NCBI RefSeq assembly: GCF_028283705.1
Contig: NZ_JAPWKD010000015.1
Span: 124,001 to 188,000, forward strand
Reading direction: 5' to 3'
DNA length: 64,000 bases
From: Pantoea sp.
GTDB lineage: Bacteria > Pseudomonadota > Gammaproteobacteria > Enterobacterales > Enterobacteriaceae
In this document: positions 31,702 through 39,709 of the stretch, piece after piece
How the letters are laid out: each line of letters begins with the position of its first letter
How positions within the stretch are numbered: position 1 is the stretch's first letter
Notes under the pieces: model-generated
What the model was told of the DNA's origin: nothing
The model's database searches: none
Seen by the model: the letters and a program-made list of their open reading frames with translations, nothing else
Position numbers and translations under genes: made by a program

Positions 31702-33093
31702 TTAACGATGCGCCAGTTCGGCGTGTTCGTCACTTTCCAGCACTTTCTTATCGGTCAGACCGAGCCAGCGGCTGGTCAGTGAACCGGCGGTCATCGCACC
31801 GTTGACGTTGAGCGCGGTACGGCCCATATCGATCAGCGGTTCAATGGAAATCAGCAGCGCAACCAGCGTCACGGGCAGGCCCATCGCGGGCAGCACAATC
31901 AACGCGGCAAAGGTGGCACCACCGCCGACACCGGCAACGCCCGCTGAGCTCAGCGTCACAATGCCTACCAGCGTGGCAATCCACAGCGGATCAAACGGGT
32001 TGATCCCCACCGTCGGTGCGACCATCACTGCCAGCATGGTCGGATACAAACCGGCACAGCCGTTCTGGCCAATGGTGGCACCGAAAGAGGCGGAGAAGCT
32101 GGCAATAGATTCCGGCACGCCAAGGCGACGAGTCTGGGTTTCCACATTCAGCGGGATGCTGGCAGCACTGGAACGGCTGGTGAAGGCAAAGGTAATCACC
32201 GGCCAGACTTTACGGAAGAAGCGTAGCGGATTGATACCATTAACTGACAGCAACAGCGCGTGCACGCCAAACATAATGGCAAGACCGAGGTACGATGCCA
32301 CCACAAAGCCGCCGAGCTTGATAATGTCCTGCAGATTAGAACCCGCCACCACTTTGGTCATCAGCGCCAGCACACCGTAAGGCGTCAGCTTCATGATCAA
32401 ACGCACCAGCTTCATCACCCAGGATTGCAGGGTATCGATGGCAACCAGTACGCGCTCGCCTTTGGTCTTGTCATCTTTCAGCAACTGCAAGGCGGCAACG
32501 CCGAGGAAGGCCGCAAAAATCACCACGTTGATGATCGAAGTCGGGCTGGCACCGGTCAGGTCCGCAAACGGATTTTTCGGGATAAAGGAGAGCAGCAGCT
32601 GCGGCACCGAGAGATCGGCCACTTTGCCAATGTAGTTGCTTTGAATTGCGTTCAGACGCGCGGTTTCCTGCGCCCCTTGCACCAGACCCTCGGCACTCAG
32701 GCCAAACAGGCCGGTTACCATCACGCCGACCAGCGCTGAGATAGCGGTGGTAAACAACAGCACGCCAATGGTCAGGACGCTGATTTTACCCAGCGAAGAG
32801 GCATTATGCAGACGCGCTACCGCGCTGAGGATCGAGGCGAAAACCAGCGGCATCACAATCATTTGCAGCAGCTGCACATAGCCATTGCCCACAATATTGA
32901 ACCAGCTGATCGAGGCTTTAACCACAGGGCTGTTCTCACCATAAAGGGTTTGCAGCGCCAGGCCAAACAGCACGCCGAAGACCAGGCCTGTCAGAACGCG
33001 TTTTGACAGGCTCCAGCGATCGTTACCGATGCGAGCCAGCAGCACCAGCAGCGCGGCGAACACCACGAGATTAATAATCAGGGGAAAATCCAT
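31702..33093 (-). CDS. tcyP: L-cystine symporter TcyP
   Basis: TcyP is a sodium/dicarboxylate-symporter-family (SLC1-like) inner-membrane carrier for L-cystine. It has 463 residues, exactly the E. coli length. Recognisable segments: [36 protein letters not shown] (reentrant-loop serine-rich motif), [20 protein letters not shown] and [24 protein letters not shown] lies six bases before the ATG. ydjM is upstream on the same strand, with 153 bases between. Confidence 0.96.
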   Translation of the reverse strand: MDFPLIINLVVFAALLVLLARIGNDRWSLSKRVLTGLVFGVLFGLALQTLYGENSPVVKASISWFNIVGNGYVQLLQMIVMPLVFASILSAVARLHNASSLGKISVLTIGVLLFTTAISALVGVMVTGLFGLSAEGLVQGAQETARLNAIQSNYIGKVADLSVPQLLLSFIPKNPFADLTGASPTSIINVVIFAAFLGVAALQLLKDDKTKGERVLVAIDTLQSWVMKLVRLIMKLTPYGVLALMTKVVAGSNLQDIIKLGGFVVASYLGLAIMFGVHALLLSVNGINPLRFFRKVWPVITFAFTSRSSAASIPLNVETQTRRLGVPESIASFSASFGATIGQNGCAGLYPTMLAVMVAPTVGINPFDPLWIATLVGIVTLSSAGVAGVGGGATFAALIVLPAMGLPVTLVALLISIEPLIDMGRTALNVNGAMTAGSLTSRWLGLTDKKVLESDEHAELAHR

Positions 33094-33246
33094 GCTCTAC
33101 TCCAGAGATTTGCCGCGCCTTCGCATGTACGGGCGCGGAATACAGGGTGATTCCTTAACAGGAATGGCGGCATGTTATCAGTTCATAAAACAGCAGGCTT
33201 ATATCCAAATGGAATTGATTATAACAATATGCTGATTTTTGTCTGA

Positions 33247-33837
33247 TTATCGTTCATTCTGGCTATTAATTAATCGGCTGACGCCATTTTGTAACGTGCT
33301 GAACAACTGTTCCGGCCAGCCGTTTGCACCAAAAGATGGCAGGCCGGGGGGAAACCACAGGGCATAACCCACCAATGCCAGGCACAGGGCGCGCTCCAGT
33401 TGGTTGCCTTTCTGGCTATTGAGCACTGGCAGGCGAAAGCGCCAGCGGCAGGGCCACAGCAGGGGAACACCCGCCGGGGTGAGCATATCGGCGACAATAT
33501 GGCTGAGATAGCCGAGGGTCATGCCTTGCAATACATCGGCAGGAATCGGCCAGCTGGCGGGAACATTAATCTGGAATAGCCAGATACTCACCGCCACCGC
33601 CAGTAAACTGTGGGTAAAGCCACGATGACCAAAGGCACGTGCAATCGGCTGAGAAAGCCATCGCAGCCGTTGTCCCAGCACCGATTTAGGGTGATCGATA
33701 TCCGGCAGCAGGCAGGTCAGCAGCGTAGCAGGCACCAGATGCCACCAGTCGGCACTGGCCATCACGGGTGTCAGCTCGGCGCGTTTGGCAAAAATAGCGC
33801 TGGCAATGGCGAAAATGATGTGGCCTTCGGCCGTCAT
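33247..33837 (-). CDS. ydjM: Membrane-bound metal-dependent hydrolase YdjM
   Basis: This 196-residue YdjM (DUF457, LexA-binding inner membrane-associated hydrolase) starts MTAEGHIIFAIASAIFAKRA as in E. coli. Metal-binding-type motifs are TCLLPDIDHPKS, AFGHRGFTHSLLA and GYLSHIVADMLTPAGVPLLWP. Several hydrophobic segments suggest an inner-membrane location. The biochemical substrate is not known. In E. coli it belongs to the SOS regulon, and a LexA-type box is present here 18 bases upstream. Confidence 0.93.
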   Translation of the reverse strand: MTAEGHIIFAIASAIFAKRAELTPVMASADWWHLVPATLLTCLLPDIDHPKSVLGQRLRWLSQPIARAFGHRGFTHSLLAVAVSIWLFQINVPASWPIPADVLQGMTLGYLSHIVADMLTPAGVPLLWPCRWRFRLPVLNSQKGNQLERALCLALVGYALWFPPGLPSFGANGWPEQLFSTLQNGVSRLINSQNER

Positions 33838-33854
33838 GATAAAACCTGGCTGCA

Positions 33855-33874
33855 AACTGTCGATGCATCCAGTA
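33855..33874 (-). promoter_or_regulatory. LexA (SOS) box upstream of ydjM
   Basis: On the minus strand TACTGGATGCATCGACAGTT, a CTG-N10-CAG site with TA flank. Further upstream CACTGG...TATACTGG is a poorer second candidate. Confidence 0.75.
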
Positions 33875-33969
33875 TAGGGATTTATCCAGTGAATGAGAAT
33901 ATGTGACGCTGTAACCAGGCGTGAATTTAAGACGATACCCGCGCCAGAATGACGCGGGAAATGAGAGGC

Positions 33970-34731
33970 TTAGCGCGCCAGCCAGCCACCGTCCACTGCC
34001 ACGGTGTAGCCGTGGACGTAGTCAGAAGCGCTGGAGGCGAGGAACACCACTGGCCCCATCATATCGTCCGGCAACCCCCAGCGTCCGGCCGGAATACGGG
34101 CGAGGATCTCTTCACTGCGCGATTCATCATCGCGAATCTGTTGCGTGTTATTCGTCGCCATATAGCCGGGGGCAATGGCGTTGACATTGATGCCATACTT
34201 CGCCCATTCGTTGGCCATCAGCCGCGTCAGCCCCATTACTGCGCTTTTGGACGCCGTGTAGGAAGGGACGCGAATGCCCCCCTGAAACGACAGCATCGAG
34301 GCAATGTTAATGATCTTACCGCCATGCCCCTGAGCAATGAATTGTCGGGCGACCTGCTGTGAGAGAAAAAACAGGCTCTTGCTGTTAATGTTCATGACAT
34401 CATCCCAGTCTTTTTCACTGAAATTCAGGGCATCTTCACGGCGGATAATCCCAGCGTTGTTGACCAGAATATCAATGTGACCTGCCTGTGCCACCGCCTG
34501 TTCCACAATGCGCGGCACGGTTGACGGCTGAGTGAGATCGGCCTGAATTGACCAGAAACGGCGACCCAGCGCGATGACTTTTTCTGCCGTATCATCAGGC
34601 CCGGCACGGTTTACCCCGATAATATCGCAGCCAGCCTGCGCCAGTCCGAGCGCCATCCCCTGGCCCAGCCCGGTATTACAACCGGTGACCAGCGCCACTT
34701 TTCCTTCAAGACAAAATGCATTCAGAATCAT
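33970..34731 (-). CDS. kduD: 2-dehydro-3-deoxy-D-gluconate 5-dehydrogenase KduD
   Basis: KduD is a 253-residue short-chain dehydrogenase interconverting 2,5-diketo-3-deoxygluconate and 2-keto-3-deoxygluconate in breakdown of unsaturated uronates from pectin or glycosaminoglycans. It has TGCNTGLGQGMA (cofactor), NNAGIIRREDA, the active-site Ser in NIASMLSFQGG and YTASKSAVMG. The ending VHGYTVAVDGGWLAR is typical of KduD. It follows kduI by 17 bases. This pair is absent from the corresponding E. coli place between ydjM and hxpB. Confidence 0.94.
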   Translation of the reverse strand: MILNAFCLEGKVALVTGCNTGLGQGMALGLAQAGCDIIGVNRAGPDDTAEKVIALGRRFWSIQADLTQPSTVPRIVEQAVAQAGHIDILVNNAGIIRREDALNFSEKDWDDVMNINSKSLFFLSQQVARQFIAQGHGGKIINIASMLSFQGGIRVPSYTASKSAVMGLTRLMANEWAKYGINVNAIAPGYMATNNTQQIRDDESRSEEILARIPAGRWGLPDDMMGPVVFLASSASDYVHGYTVAVDGGWLAR

Positions 34732-34748
34732 GGTATTTCCCCTGTGCC

Positions 34749-35585
34749 TTAACGCAGCGCGCTGACGCTGACGTGGTCCATGTCATCAAACACCTGATTT
34801 TCACCGACCATGCCCCAGATAAAGGTATAACGCTGGGTACCGACACCGGCATGAATCGACCAACTGGGTGAAATCACCGCCTGCTCGTTATGTACCAGCA
34901 GATGACGGGTTTCCTGCGGCTGGCCCATCATATGGAATACCGCGCTGTCGGCGGCCATATCGAAATAAAAGTAGACTTCCATTCGGCGTTCATGGGTGTG
35001 GCAGGGCATGGTGTTCCACAGGTTGCCCTCGTCAAGACGGGTCAGCCCCATGGTGAGCTGACAGGTTGGCAACACATCCGGCACGATAAATTTATTAATG
35101 GTGCGACGGTTAGAGGTGGCAGCATCACCCAGCGTGGCTTTTACGGCGTTATCGAGCGTGATTTTTTTATCGGGATAGCGGGTGTGTGCCGGGGCGCTGT
35201 TGTAATAAAACTTCGCCGGATGGCTGGCATCGCTGCTGCGGAAAATAACCTGCTTTGCCCCCTGGCCGACATACAGCGCTTCCTGATGACCAATTTCCCA
35301 GGTTTTATCCTCCACCTCAATCAGGCCGGGGCCACCGATATTGATCACCCCCAACTCACGGCGCTCAAGAAAATAGCTCACACCGAGCTGCTTACCCACC
35401 TCACTGCCAATGGTGACTGCCTGCTGAAGCGGCATCACGCCTCCAATAATGATTCGGTCAATGTGGCTGTAGGTGAGGGTGTAATCATCCGGGGTGAAAA
35501 TGTTTTCAATGAGAAATTCGCGGCGCAGGGCGGCAGTATCGAGGGTTTTAGCATGCTCGCTGTGAATGCTTTGACGTACGTCCAT
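34749..35585 (-). CDS. kduI: 5-keto-4-deoxyuronate isomerase KduI
   Basis: KduI isomerises 5-keto-4-deoxyuronate to 2,5-diketo-3-deoxygluconate, feeding KduD. It is a cupin-fold zinc enzyme of 278 residues, the family length. [20 protein letters not shown] opens it; the metal-binding segment [17 protein letters not shown] and the C-terminal [20 protein letters not shown] are clear. GAGG lies six bases before the ATG. A KdgR-type operator sits about 85 bases upstream, consistent with induction by 2-keto-3-deoxygluconate. Confidence 0.95.
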   Translation of the reverse strand: MDVRQSIHSEHAKTLDTAALRREFLIENIFTPDDYTLTYSHIDRIIIGGVMPLQQAVTIGSEVGKQLGVSYFLERRELGVINIGGPGLIEVEDKTWEIGHQEALYVGQGAKQVIFRSSDASHPAKFYYNSAPAHTRYPDKKITLDNAVKATLGDAATSNRRTINKFIVPDVLPTCQLTMGLTRLDEGNLWNTMPCHTHERRMEVYFYFDMAADSAVFHMMGQPQETRHLLVHNEQAVISPSWSIHAGVGTQRYTFIWGMVGENQVFDDMDHVSVSALR

Positions 35586-35669
35586 CTCAGGCCTCTTGAT
35601 TAAAGAAGGAATAGGTCCCGATGCGGGTCTGTTGGCATCTTAGGCAGGATGAGACATGAATTCAATAAA

Positions 35670-35686
35670 AATGAAACGTTGTTTTA
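35670..35686. promoter_or_regulatory. KdgR operator upstream of kduI
   Basis: AATGAAACGTTGTTTTA fits the published KdgR box AATRAAAYNNYRTTTTA at every defined position. KdgR represses pectin-catabolism genes in Dickeya, Pectobacterium and relatives. Confidence 0.75.
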
Positions 35687-35712
35687 TTTATTTGTGTTAG
35701 CGATCAAATCGG

Positions 35713-35741
35713 CAAAAAAAAGCCCGCTGTCAGAGCGGGCT
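35713..35741 (-). terminator. Terminator after hxpB
   Basis: AGCCCGCT/AGCGGGCT stem followed on the minus strand by eight T residues. Confidence 0.92.
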
Positions 35742-35750
35742 ATCGGGCTG

Positions 35751-36419
35751 TCAGCCATGCAGATGGGGAGCGGTAAGCTGGGTGAGGTCGTCCAGCTGAA
35801 CATTCGCCAGCGCCCAGCGCGCATCAGCGCGATGTTCGGCTGCCGGGACGACGATTGAGCGCATTCGCGCCGCTTTGCTGGCAACCATGCCGTTAAAGGA
35901 ATCTTCCAGCGCCACGCAGTTCAGGGGGTCGATAGCCAGCTTTGCCGCCGCATCAAGATAAACCTGCGGATGCGGCTTGCTGTAGGGGAGCCGCTCCGCT
36001 GAAGCCAGCACGTCAAAATAGTGACGCAGGTTAAACATCTCCAGCACTCGCTCCAGCATATGCATCGGTGAGGCGGAGGCGAGACCAATTTTTAATCCCT
36101 GCTGGCGGCATAACAGCAGAGCCTGCTCAACACCAGGCAGCAGCGGGCGGGTCTCTTCCACCAGCGTCAGTGCGCGCGCAATGATACGGTCGGTGACTTC
36201 CTGCTGGTCCGGTCCGTTCCACGGCAGCGCTTCGTACCACATGCGAACAGTCTGATCGATGCGCAAACCTAAGGTGTCTGGCAATTCGTGGCGGCGGGTG
36301 AGATCCACCCCCAGGGTGGCAAAAACATCCAGTTCGGCGCGATCCCACAGCGGTTCTGAGTCGATCAGCAATCCGTCCATATCAAAAATGGCGGCCAGAA
36401 CAGGGCGACGATATGACAT
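35751..36419 (-). CDS. hxpB: Hexitol phosphatase B (HAD family)
   Basis: HxpB (YniC) is a HAD-superfamily sugar-phosphate phosphatase; the E. coli enzyme acts on 2-deoxyglucose-6-phosphate and hexitol phosphates. The 222 residues show motif I AAIFDMDGLLIDSEP, motif II (Ser in GLASASP), motif III Lys in PYSKPHPQVYL and motif IV LEDSFNG. The cap domain lies between motifs I and II. It is divergent from yniB as in E. coli, and its terminator lies ten bases after the stop. Confidence 0.94.
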   Translation of the reverse strand: MSYRRPVLAAIFDMDGLLIDSEPLWDRAELDVFATLGVDLTRRHELPDTLGLRIDQTVRMWYEALPWNGPDQQEVTDRIIARALTLVEETRPLLPGVEQALLLCRQQGLKIGLASASPMHMLERVLEMFNLRHYFDVLASAERLPYSKPHPQVYLDAAAKLAIDPLNCVALEDSFNGMVASKAARMRSIVVPAAEHRADARWALANVQLDDLTQLTAPHLHG

Positions 36420-36562
36420 ACAGCGGCTCCGTTTGAAATTTGGCTAACCTTAACACGACTCAGCATGAAAACCGACCCGCCACCATGCCGCGCATTTTTC
36501 AGGAAAAAAAGCCGCAGTACAGGTAGACTTAGGGCAAATCTTATTCTGTTCAGGGAGACACC

Positions 36563-37099
36563 ATGACTTACCAACAGGCTGGCCGCATCGCCATCCTTAA
36601 GCGAGTGGCTGGCTGGGTGATTTTTATTCCGGCGCTTTTGTCCACCATCATCTCCGTCTTAGGTTTCATGTTTAAGCACAGCGAAAAGCAACCCGGTATC
36701 GATGCGGTGATGCTCGATTTTGTGCATGTCATGATTGATATGGTGAAGTTTAATACGCCGTTTCTGAGTTTTTTCTGGCAAAACTCCCCGGTGCCGGAGT
36801 TTAAAGGGGAAACAAATATTGGTTTCTGGATTATCTACTTTCTGATTTTCGTTGGTATTGCGATGCAGGCCTCAGGCGCACGCATGTGGCGTCAGTCACG
36901 CCATATAAAGGAAGGCATTGAGGACCAGTTGATTCTGGAGCAGGCGAAAGGCAGCGAGGGACGTAACCGTGCACAGCTGGAGGAGAAAATCCACGTGCCG
37001 CGTCATACCATTCTGTTGCAGGTCTTTCCGTTGTACATCCTGCCGATTGTGATCGCGATTGCCGGTTACTTCGTACTGAAATTGCTCGGTTTGCTGTAA
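36563..37099 (+). CDS. yniB: Inner-membrane protein YniB
   Basis: This is a 178-residue protein of unknown function with at least three membrane segments: VAGWVIFIPALLSTIISVLG (about 15-34), NIGFWIIYFLIFVGIAM (about 86-102) and LLQVFPLYILPIVIAIAGYF near the C-terminus. A charged helix containing RQSRHIKEGIEDQLILEQAK separates the last two. CAGGGAGA precedes the ATG. It sits between hxpB and yniA, as in E. coli. Confidence 0.9.
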   Translation: MTYQQAGRIAILKRVAGWVIFIPALLSTIISVLGFMFKHSEKQPGIDAVMLDFVHVMIDMVKFNTPFLSFFWQNSPVPEFKGETNIGFWIIYFLIFVGIAMQASGARMWRQSRHIKEGIEDQLILEQAKGSEGRNRAQLEEKIHVPRHTILLQVFPLYILPIVIAIAGYFVLKLLGLL

Positions 37100-37101
37100 A
37101 C

Positions 37102-37124
37102 CGTCAGGCCGGTCTGGCCTGACG
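37102..37124. terminator. Bidirectional terminator overlapping yniA 3' end
   Basis: CGTCAGGCC/GGCCTGACG with loop GGTCT lies between the convergent yniB and yniA and includes the last codons and stop of yniA. T-runs on both sides are short. Confidence 0.6.
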
Positions 37125-37997
37125 TTGTACCACCGCATCTTCATCCAGCAACTGGTCGATGGCGAATTGCGCTTCGTCCGACCAGTTGCCACCGAATACG
37201 TTAGCGCGGTTCAGCAGATAGTAAAGCTGATACACCGGCTGACGCTGCGAGAAACCTTCCGCCAGCGGCCATACGGCGTGATAGCCTTCGTAAATCTGCC
37301 GCGGCAAATCGGCGTAATAGCTCAGCATTGCCAGGTCACACTCGCGATCGCCCCAGTAGCAGGCAGGGTCAAAAATCCAGGGGCCGCCGGGACTACCGGC
37401 GCAATTCGCTGGCCACAAGTCGCCATGCAATAATGAAGGTTGCGGATGATGGTTCGCCAGGGCGCGTTGCACGCAGTCAACGATCCGATCCATATCGCCG
37501 TAGCTGACGCCTTTCTCCGCCGCCAGCTGCAACTGCCAGCCGATACGTTGTTCGGCAAAAAACACTGACCAGCGGCGCAGCCAGCTATTGGGTTGTGGCG
37601 TGGTGGTGATGTTGTTGTCGAAATCAAGGCCAAACTGTGGCTGTTCGCTCCACTTATGCAGATGCGCCAGCTGCTGGCCAAGCTGAAAGGCGGTGTGTTC
37701 ATTAAGCGGGTCGGGCGGCAGATACTCCAGCAGCAGAAAACTGGTATCACGATCGTTACCTACGCCGTATACCTGAGGTACGCGTACCGTCTGGGTTCGC
37801 GCCAGCAGTGCCAGCTGGTCGGCTTCCCAACTGAACAGGGTGAGCATATCGCGGGTATTGCATTTGACGAACACGTCGAGCTTGCCATAACGAATGCGCC
37901 AGGCAGGATGGACATCACCCCCGGGGAGTTCATGGCGCTCGGTGATTTCGGCATCGCCGGCATACTCGCTTAACAGTCGACTAATGGCTGACCACAT
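37104..37997 (-). CDS. yniA: Fructosamine-3-kinase-family protein YniA
   Basis: This 297-residue kinase-like protein of the fructosamine/ketosamine-3-kinase family is thought to phosphorylate glycated (fructosamine or ribulosamine) residues for repair. HELPGGDVHPAWRIRYG is the nucleotide-binding start, LLHGDLWPANC carries the catalytic Asp and IFDPACYWGDRECDLAML the metal-binding DxD-like segment. The start at 37997 (MWSAISRLL) was chosen to match E. coli and has AGAGGA eight bases upstream; a longer frame to 38045 lacks this. Confidence 0.93.
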   Translation of the reverse strand: MWSAISRLLSEYAGDAEITERHELPGGDVHPAWRIRYGKLDVFVKCNTRDMLTLFSWEADQLALLARTQTVRVPQVYGVGNDRDTSFLLLEYLPPDPLNEHTAFQLGQQLAHLHKWSEQPQFGLDFDNNITTTPQPNSWLRRWSVFFAEQRIGWQLQLAAEKGVSYGDMDRIVDCVQRALANHHPQPSLLHGDLWPANCAGSPGGPWIFDPACYWGDRECDLAMLSYYADLPRQIYEGYHAVWPLAEGFSQRQPVYQLYYLLNRANVFGGNWSDEAQFAIDQLLDEDAVVQRQARPA

Positions 37998-38087
37998 GGG
38001 GGTAATCCTCTTTATTCGCTGCCTGAGTTCAATTGTAACGCTCAAAACCTGAACAAAACCAGTATGGACGCGCGCTTTTCACACCAA

Positions 38088-38372
38088 TCAGGATTGTTCT
38101 TTCAAAAAAGCTTCCAGGGTGGTGACTGCAACCTCCGGTTTCTCGCCCAGCGCAACGGAGGCTAACCCGGCGGCCTGCTCAGCCAGCTCTTGTTCTTCCA
38201 GCGCACTGACCAAACCAAAACTGTTGGTGCCCAGCTCGTGCGGATGTCCATCGGCATCATTCAAGGTGGTGTTGTAGCCGCCATTGACCATGACACTGTT
38301 CAGCGATTGCACATCGCTCAGACCTTTTTCCTGATAAAGGATGGTCACAATGTAACGCTTCAGGTCGCTCAT
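38088..38372 (-). CDS. ydiZ: Small conserved protein YdiZ
   Basis: This 94-residue soluble protein begins MSDLKRYIVTILYQEKGLSD and has no signal or membrane segment. Its place beside yniA on the same strand corresponds to E. coli ydiZ, a protein of unknown function, and the assignment rests mainly on that position. GAGGTGAAAG gives a good ribosome site. The C-terminal half (VSALEEQELAEQAAGLASVA) is alanine-rich and helical. Downstream E. coli would have pfkB, which is missing here. Confidence 0.75.
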   Translation of the reverse strand: MSDLKRYIVTILYQEKGLSDVQSLNSVMVNGGYNTTLNDADGHPHELGTNSFGLVSALEEQELAEQAAGLASVALGEKPEVAVTTLEAFLKEQS

Positions 38373-38703
38373 CTTTCACCTCATTGTTCTGGAACAGATT
38401 TCAGCGTAGACCAGCGTGATGAATTGAGCGAATTTGCAGCAATTAGCGGAAGTATATGGCCGGATTTTCTCTGCCCGGGGTTCAGAAAATTCTTGTAGCA
38501 ATTCGGCTGCTATTTCGCTAATTGCCCTCTATAATGCGCGCCGTTAATGAGAATAATCCCATTAGCGGCGCGGCCTCAGCGCAAAACCTGGCTTTTCCGG
38601 TGACTTCATACTTTTTTACAAAACTTACAGTAAATTGCGTTGATCGTCCGGGAAAACTCTTCAGACTCATCACTTTTTAAACCGTCGTACGGGTCACACT
38701 TAA
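38373..38703. promoter_or_regulatory. ydiZ/ydiY divergent region with hairpin at ydiY promoter
   Basis: This 331-base gap is without a gene. TATAAT (38530-38535) is a perfect -10. Just after it, CGCGCCGTTAATG (38537-38549) and CATTAGCGGCGCG (38560-38572) form a 13-base inverted repeat with one G-T pair and a ten-base loop. The 5' leader to ydiY would be about 160 bases. No pfkB remnant was recognised. Confidence 0.55.
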
Positions 38704-39465
38704 ATGAAAGCCTTTAATAAGCTGTCCGCTGTTCTCTTGCTCTCTGTTGGAGCATTTTGTCACCAGGCATTTGCAGATAACACCGTATTCACTTCCATGG
38801 ATGACCCATCAACGGCGAAAAAGCCGTTTGAAGGCAGCGCGTCAGCGGGTTACATGGCGCAGACCGGTAACACCACCAGCTCCTCACTGAGTGCAGCAAC
38901 CTCTATGACATGGTACCAAACCAGTACCGCATTCAGTCTGTGGGGTAACGCGGCGAACAACTCATCCAACGATGTGCGTTCTTCTGAGACTTACAACATC
39001 GGTGGCCGTTCCCGTTATAACCTCAACAGCGCTGACTATCTGTTCGGTCAGGCCAGCTGGTTGAGCGATCGTTTCAACGGCTACGACGCACGTGATGTAC
39101 TGACTGCCGGTTATGGTCGTCAGCTGATGAGCGGTCCGATTCACTCACTGCGTGCTGAATTCGGTCCGGGTGTGCGTTATGACGATTTCCACGACGGTGG
39201 ACATGAGACCAAGGCGCTGGGCTATGGCGCGCTGAGCTACCAGTGGCAGCTGACTGACACCACCAAATTTATTCAGGGCGTGTCTGTTCTGACCAGCTTT
39301 GGCGAAGATACCACCCTGAACTCCGAAACCGGTCTGCAGGTGGCGATCAACGAACATTTCGCATTGAAACTGGCCTACAACGTGACCTGGAATAACAATC
39401 CGCCGGAATCTGCGCCGGATCGTACCGATACCAAAACTACCATCCAGCTGACTTACGCAATGTAA
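38704..39465 (+). CDS. ydiY: Outer-membrane protein YdiY (DUF481)
   Basis: This 253-residue DUF481 protein has signal peptide MKAFNKLSAVLLLSVGAFCH, cleaved near QAFADN. Beta-strand repeats typical of an outer-membrane barrel follow: GSASAGYMAQTGNTTSSSL, ADYLFGQASWLSDRFNGYD and AFGPGV-like RAEFGPGVRYDD. The end NPPESAPDRTDTKTTIQLTY matches E. coli YdiY. The family is described as salt-induced outer-membrane proteins; the function is unknown. A strong terminator follows before thrS. Confidence 0.93.
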   Translation: MKAFNKLSAVLLLSVGAFCHQAFADNTVFTSMDDPSTAKKPFEGSASAGYMAQTGNTTSSSLSAATSMTWYQTSTAFSLWGNAANNSSNDVRSSETYNIGGRSRYNLNSADYLFGQASWLSDRFNGYDARDVLTAGYGRQLMSGPIHSLRAEFGPGVRYDDFHDGGHETKALGYGALSYQWQLTDTTKFIQGVSVLTSFGEDTTLNSETGLQVAINEHFALKLAYNVTWNNNPPESAPDRTDTKTTIQLTYAM

Positions 39466-39481
39466 CCAGCTAAAGGTGAAC

Positions 39482-39519
39482 ACCGCTGCCTGGCCTGCGC
39501 CACGCAGCGGTTTTTTTTT
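39482..39519 (+). terminator. Terminator after ydiY
   Basis: ACCGCTGC (39482-39489) pairs with GCAGCGGT (39504-39511), followed by nine T residues counting the last stem base. Confidence 0.92.
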
Positions 39520-39665
39520 AGCTGACGCAGGCTTAGCGCATTTTCTGCGGGTTTTGCTCGCCGGTGAAAGCTGTTATCATCACCGGCGCTTTATCTCCCA
39601 GGCGTCATTCCGACAATGTGGGTCTGACATTACGCCGGGTTACCCTTATTTAAACTCAATGTTGC

Positions 39666-39692
39666 ATGTAGGCTTTCGTGTGGCTTACCACT
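39666..39692 (+). promoter_or_regulatory. Candidate thrS translational operator
   Basis: GTAGGC and GGCTTAC flank a loop with CGT at 39677-39679, the threonine tRNA anticodon, 18 to 44 bases before the thrS ATG. In E. coli ThrRS binds anticodon-like stems in its own leader to block translation. Confidence 0.6.
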
Positions 39693-39709
39693 GCAATTAA
39701 GGATATGAA

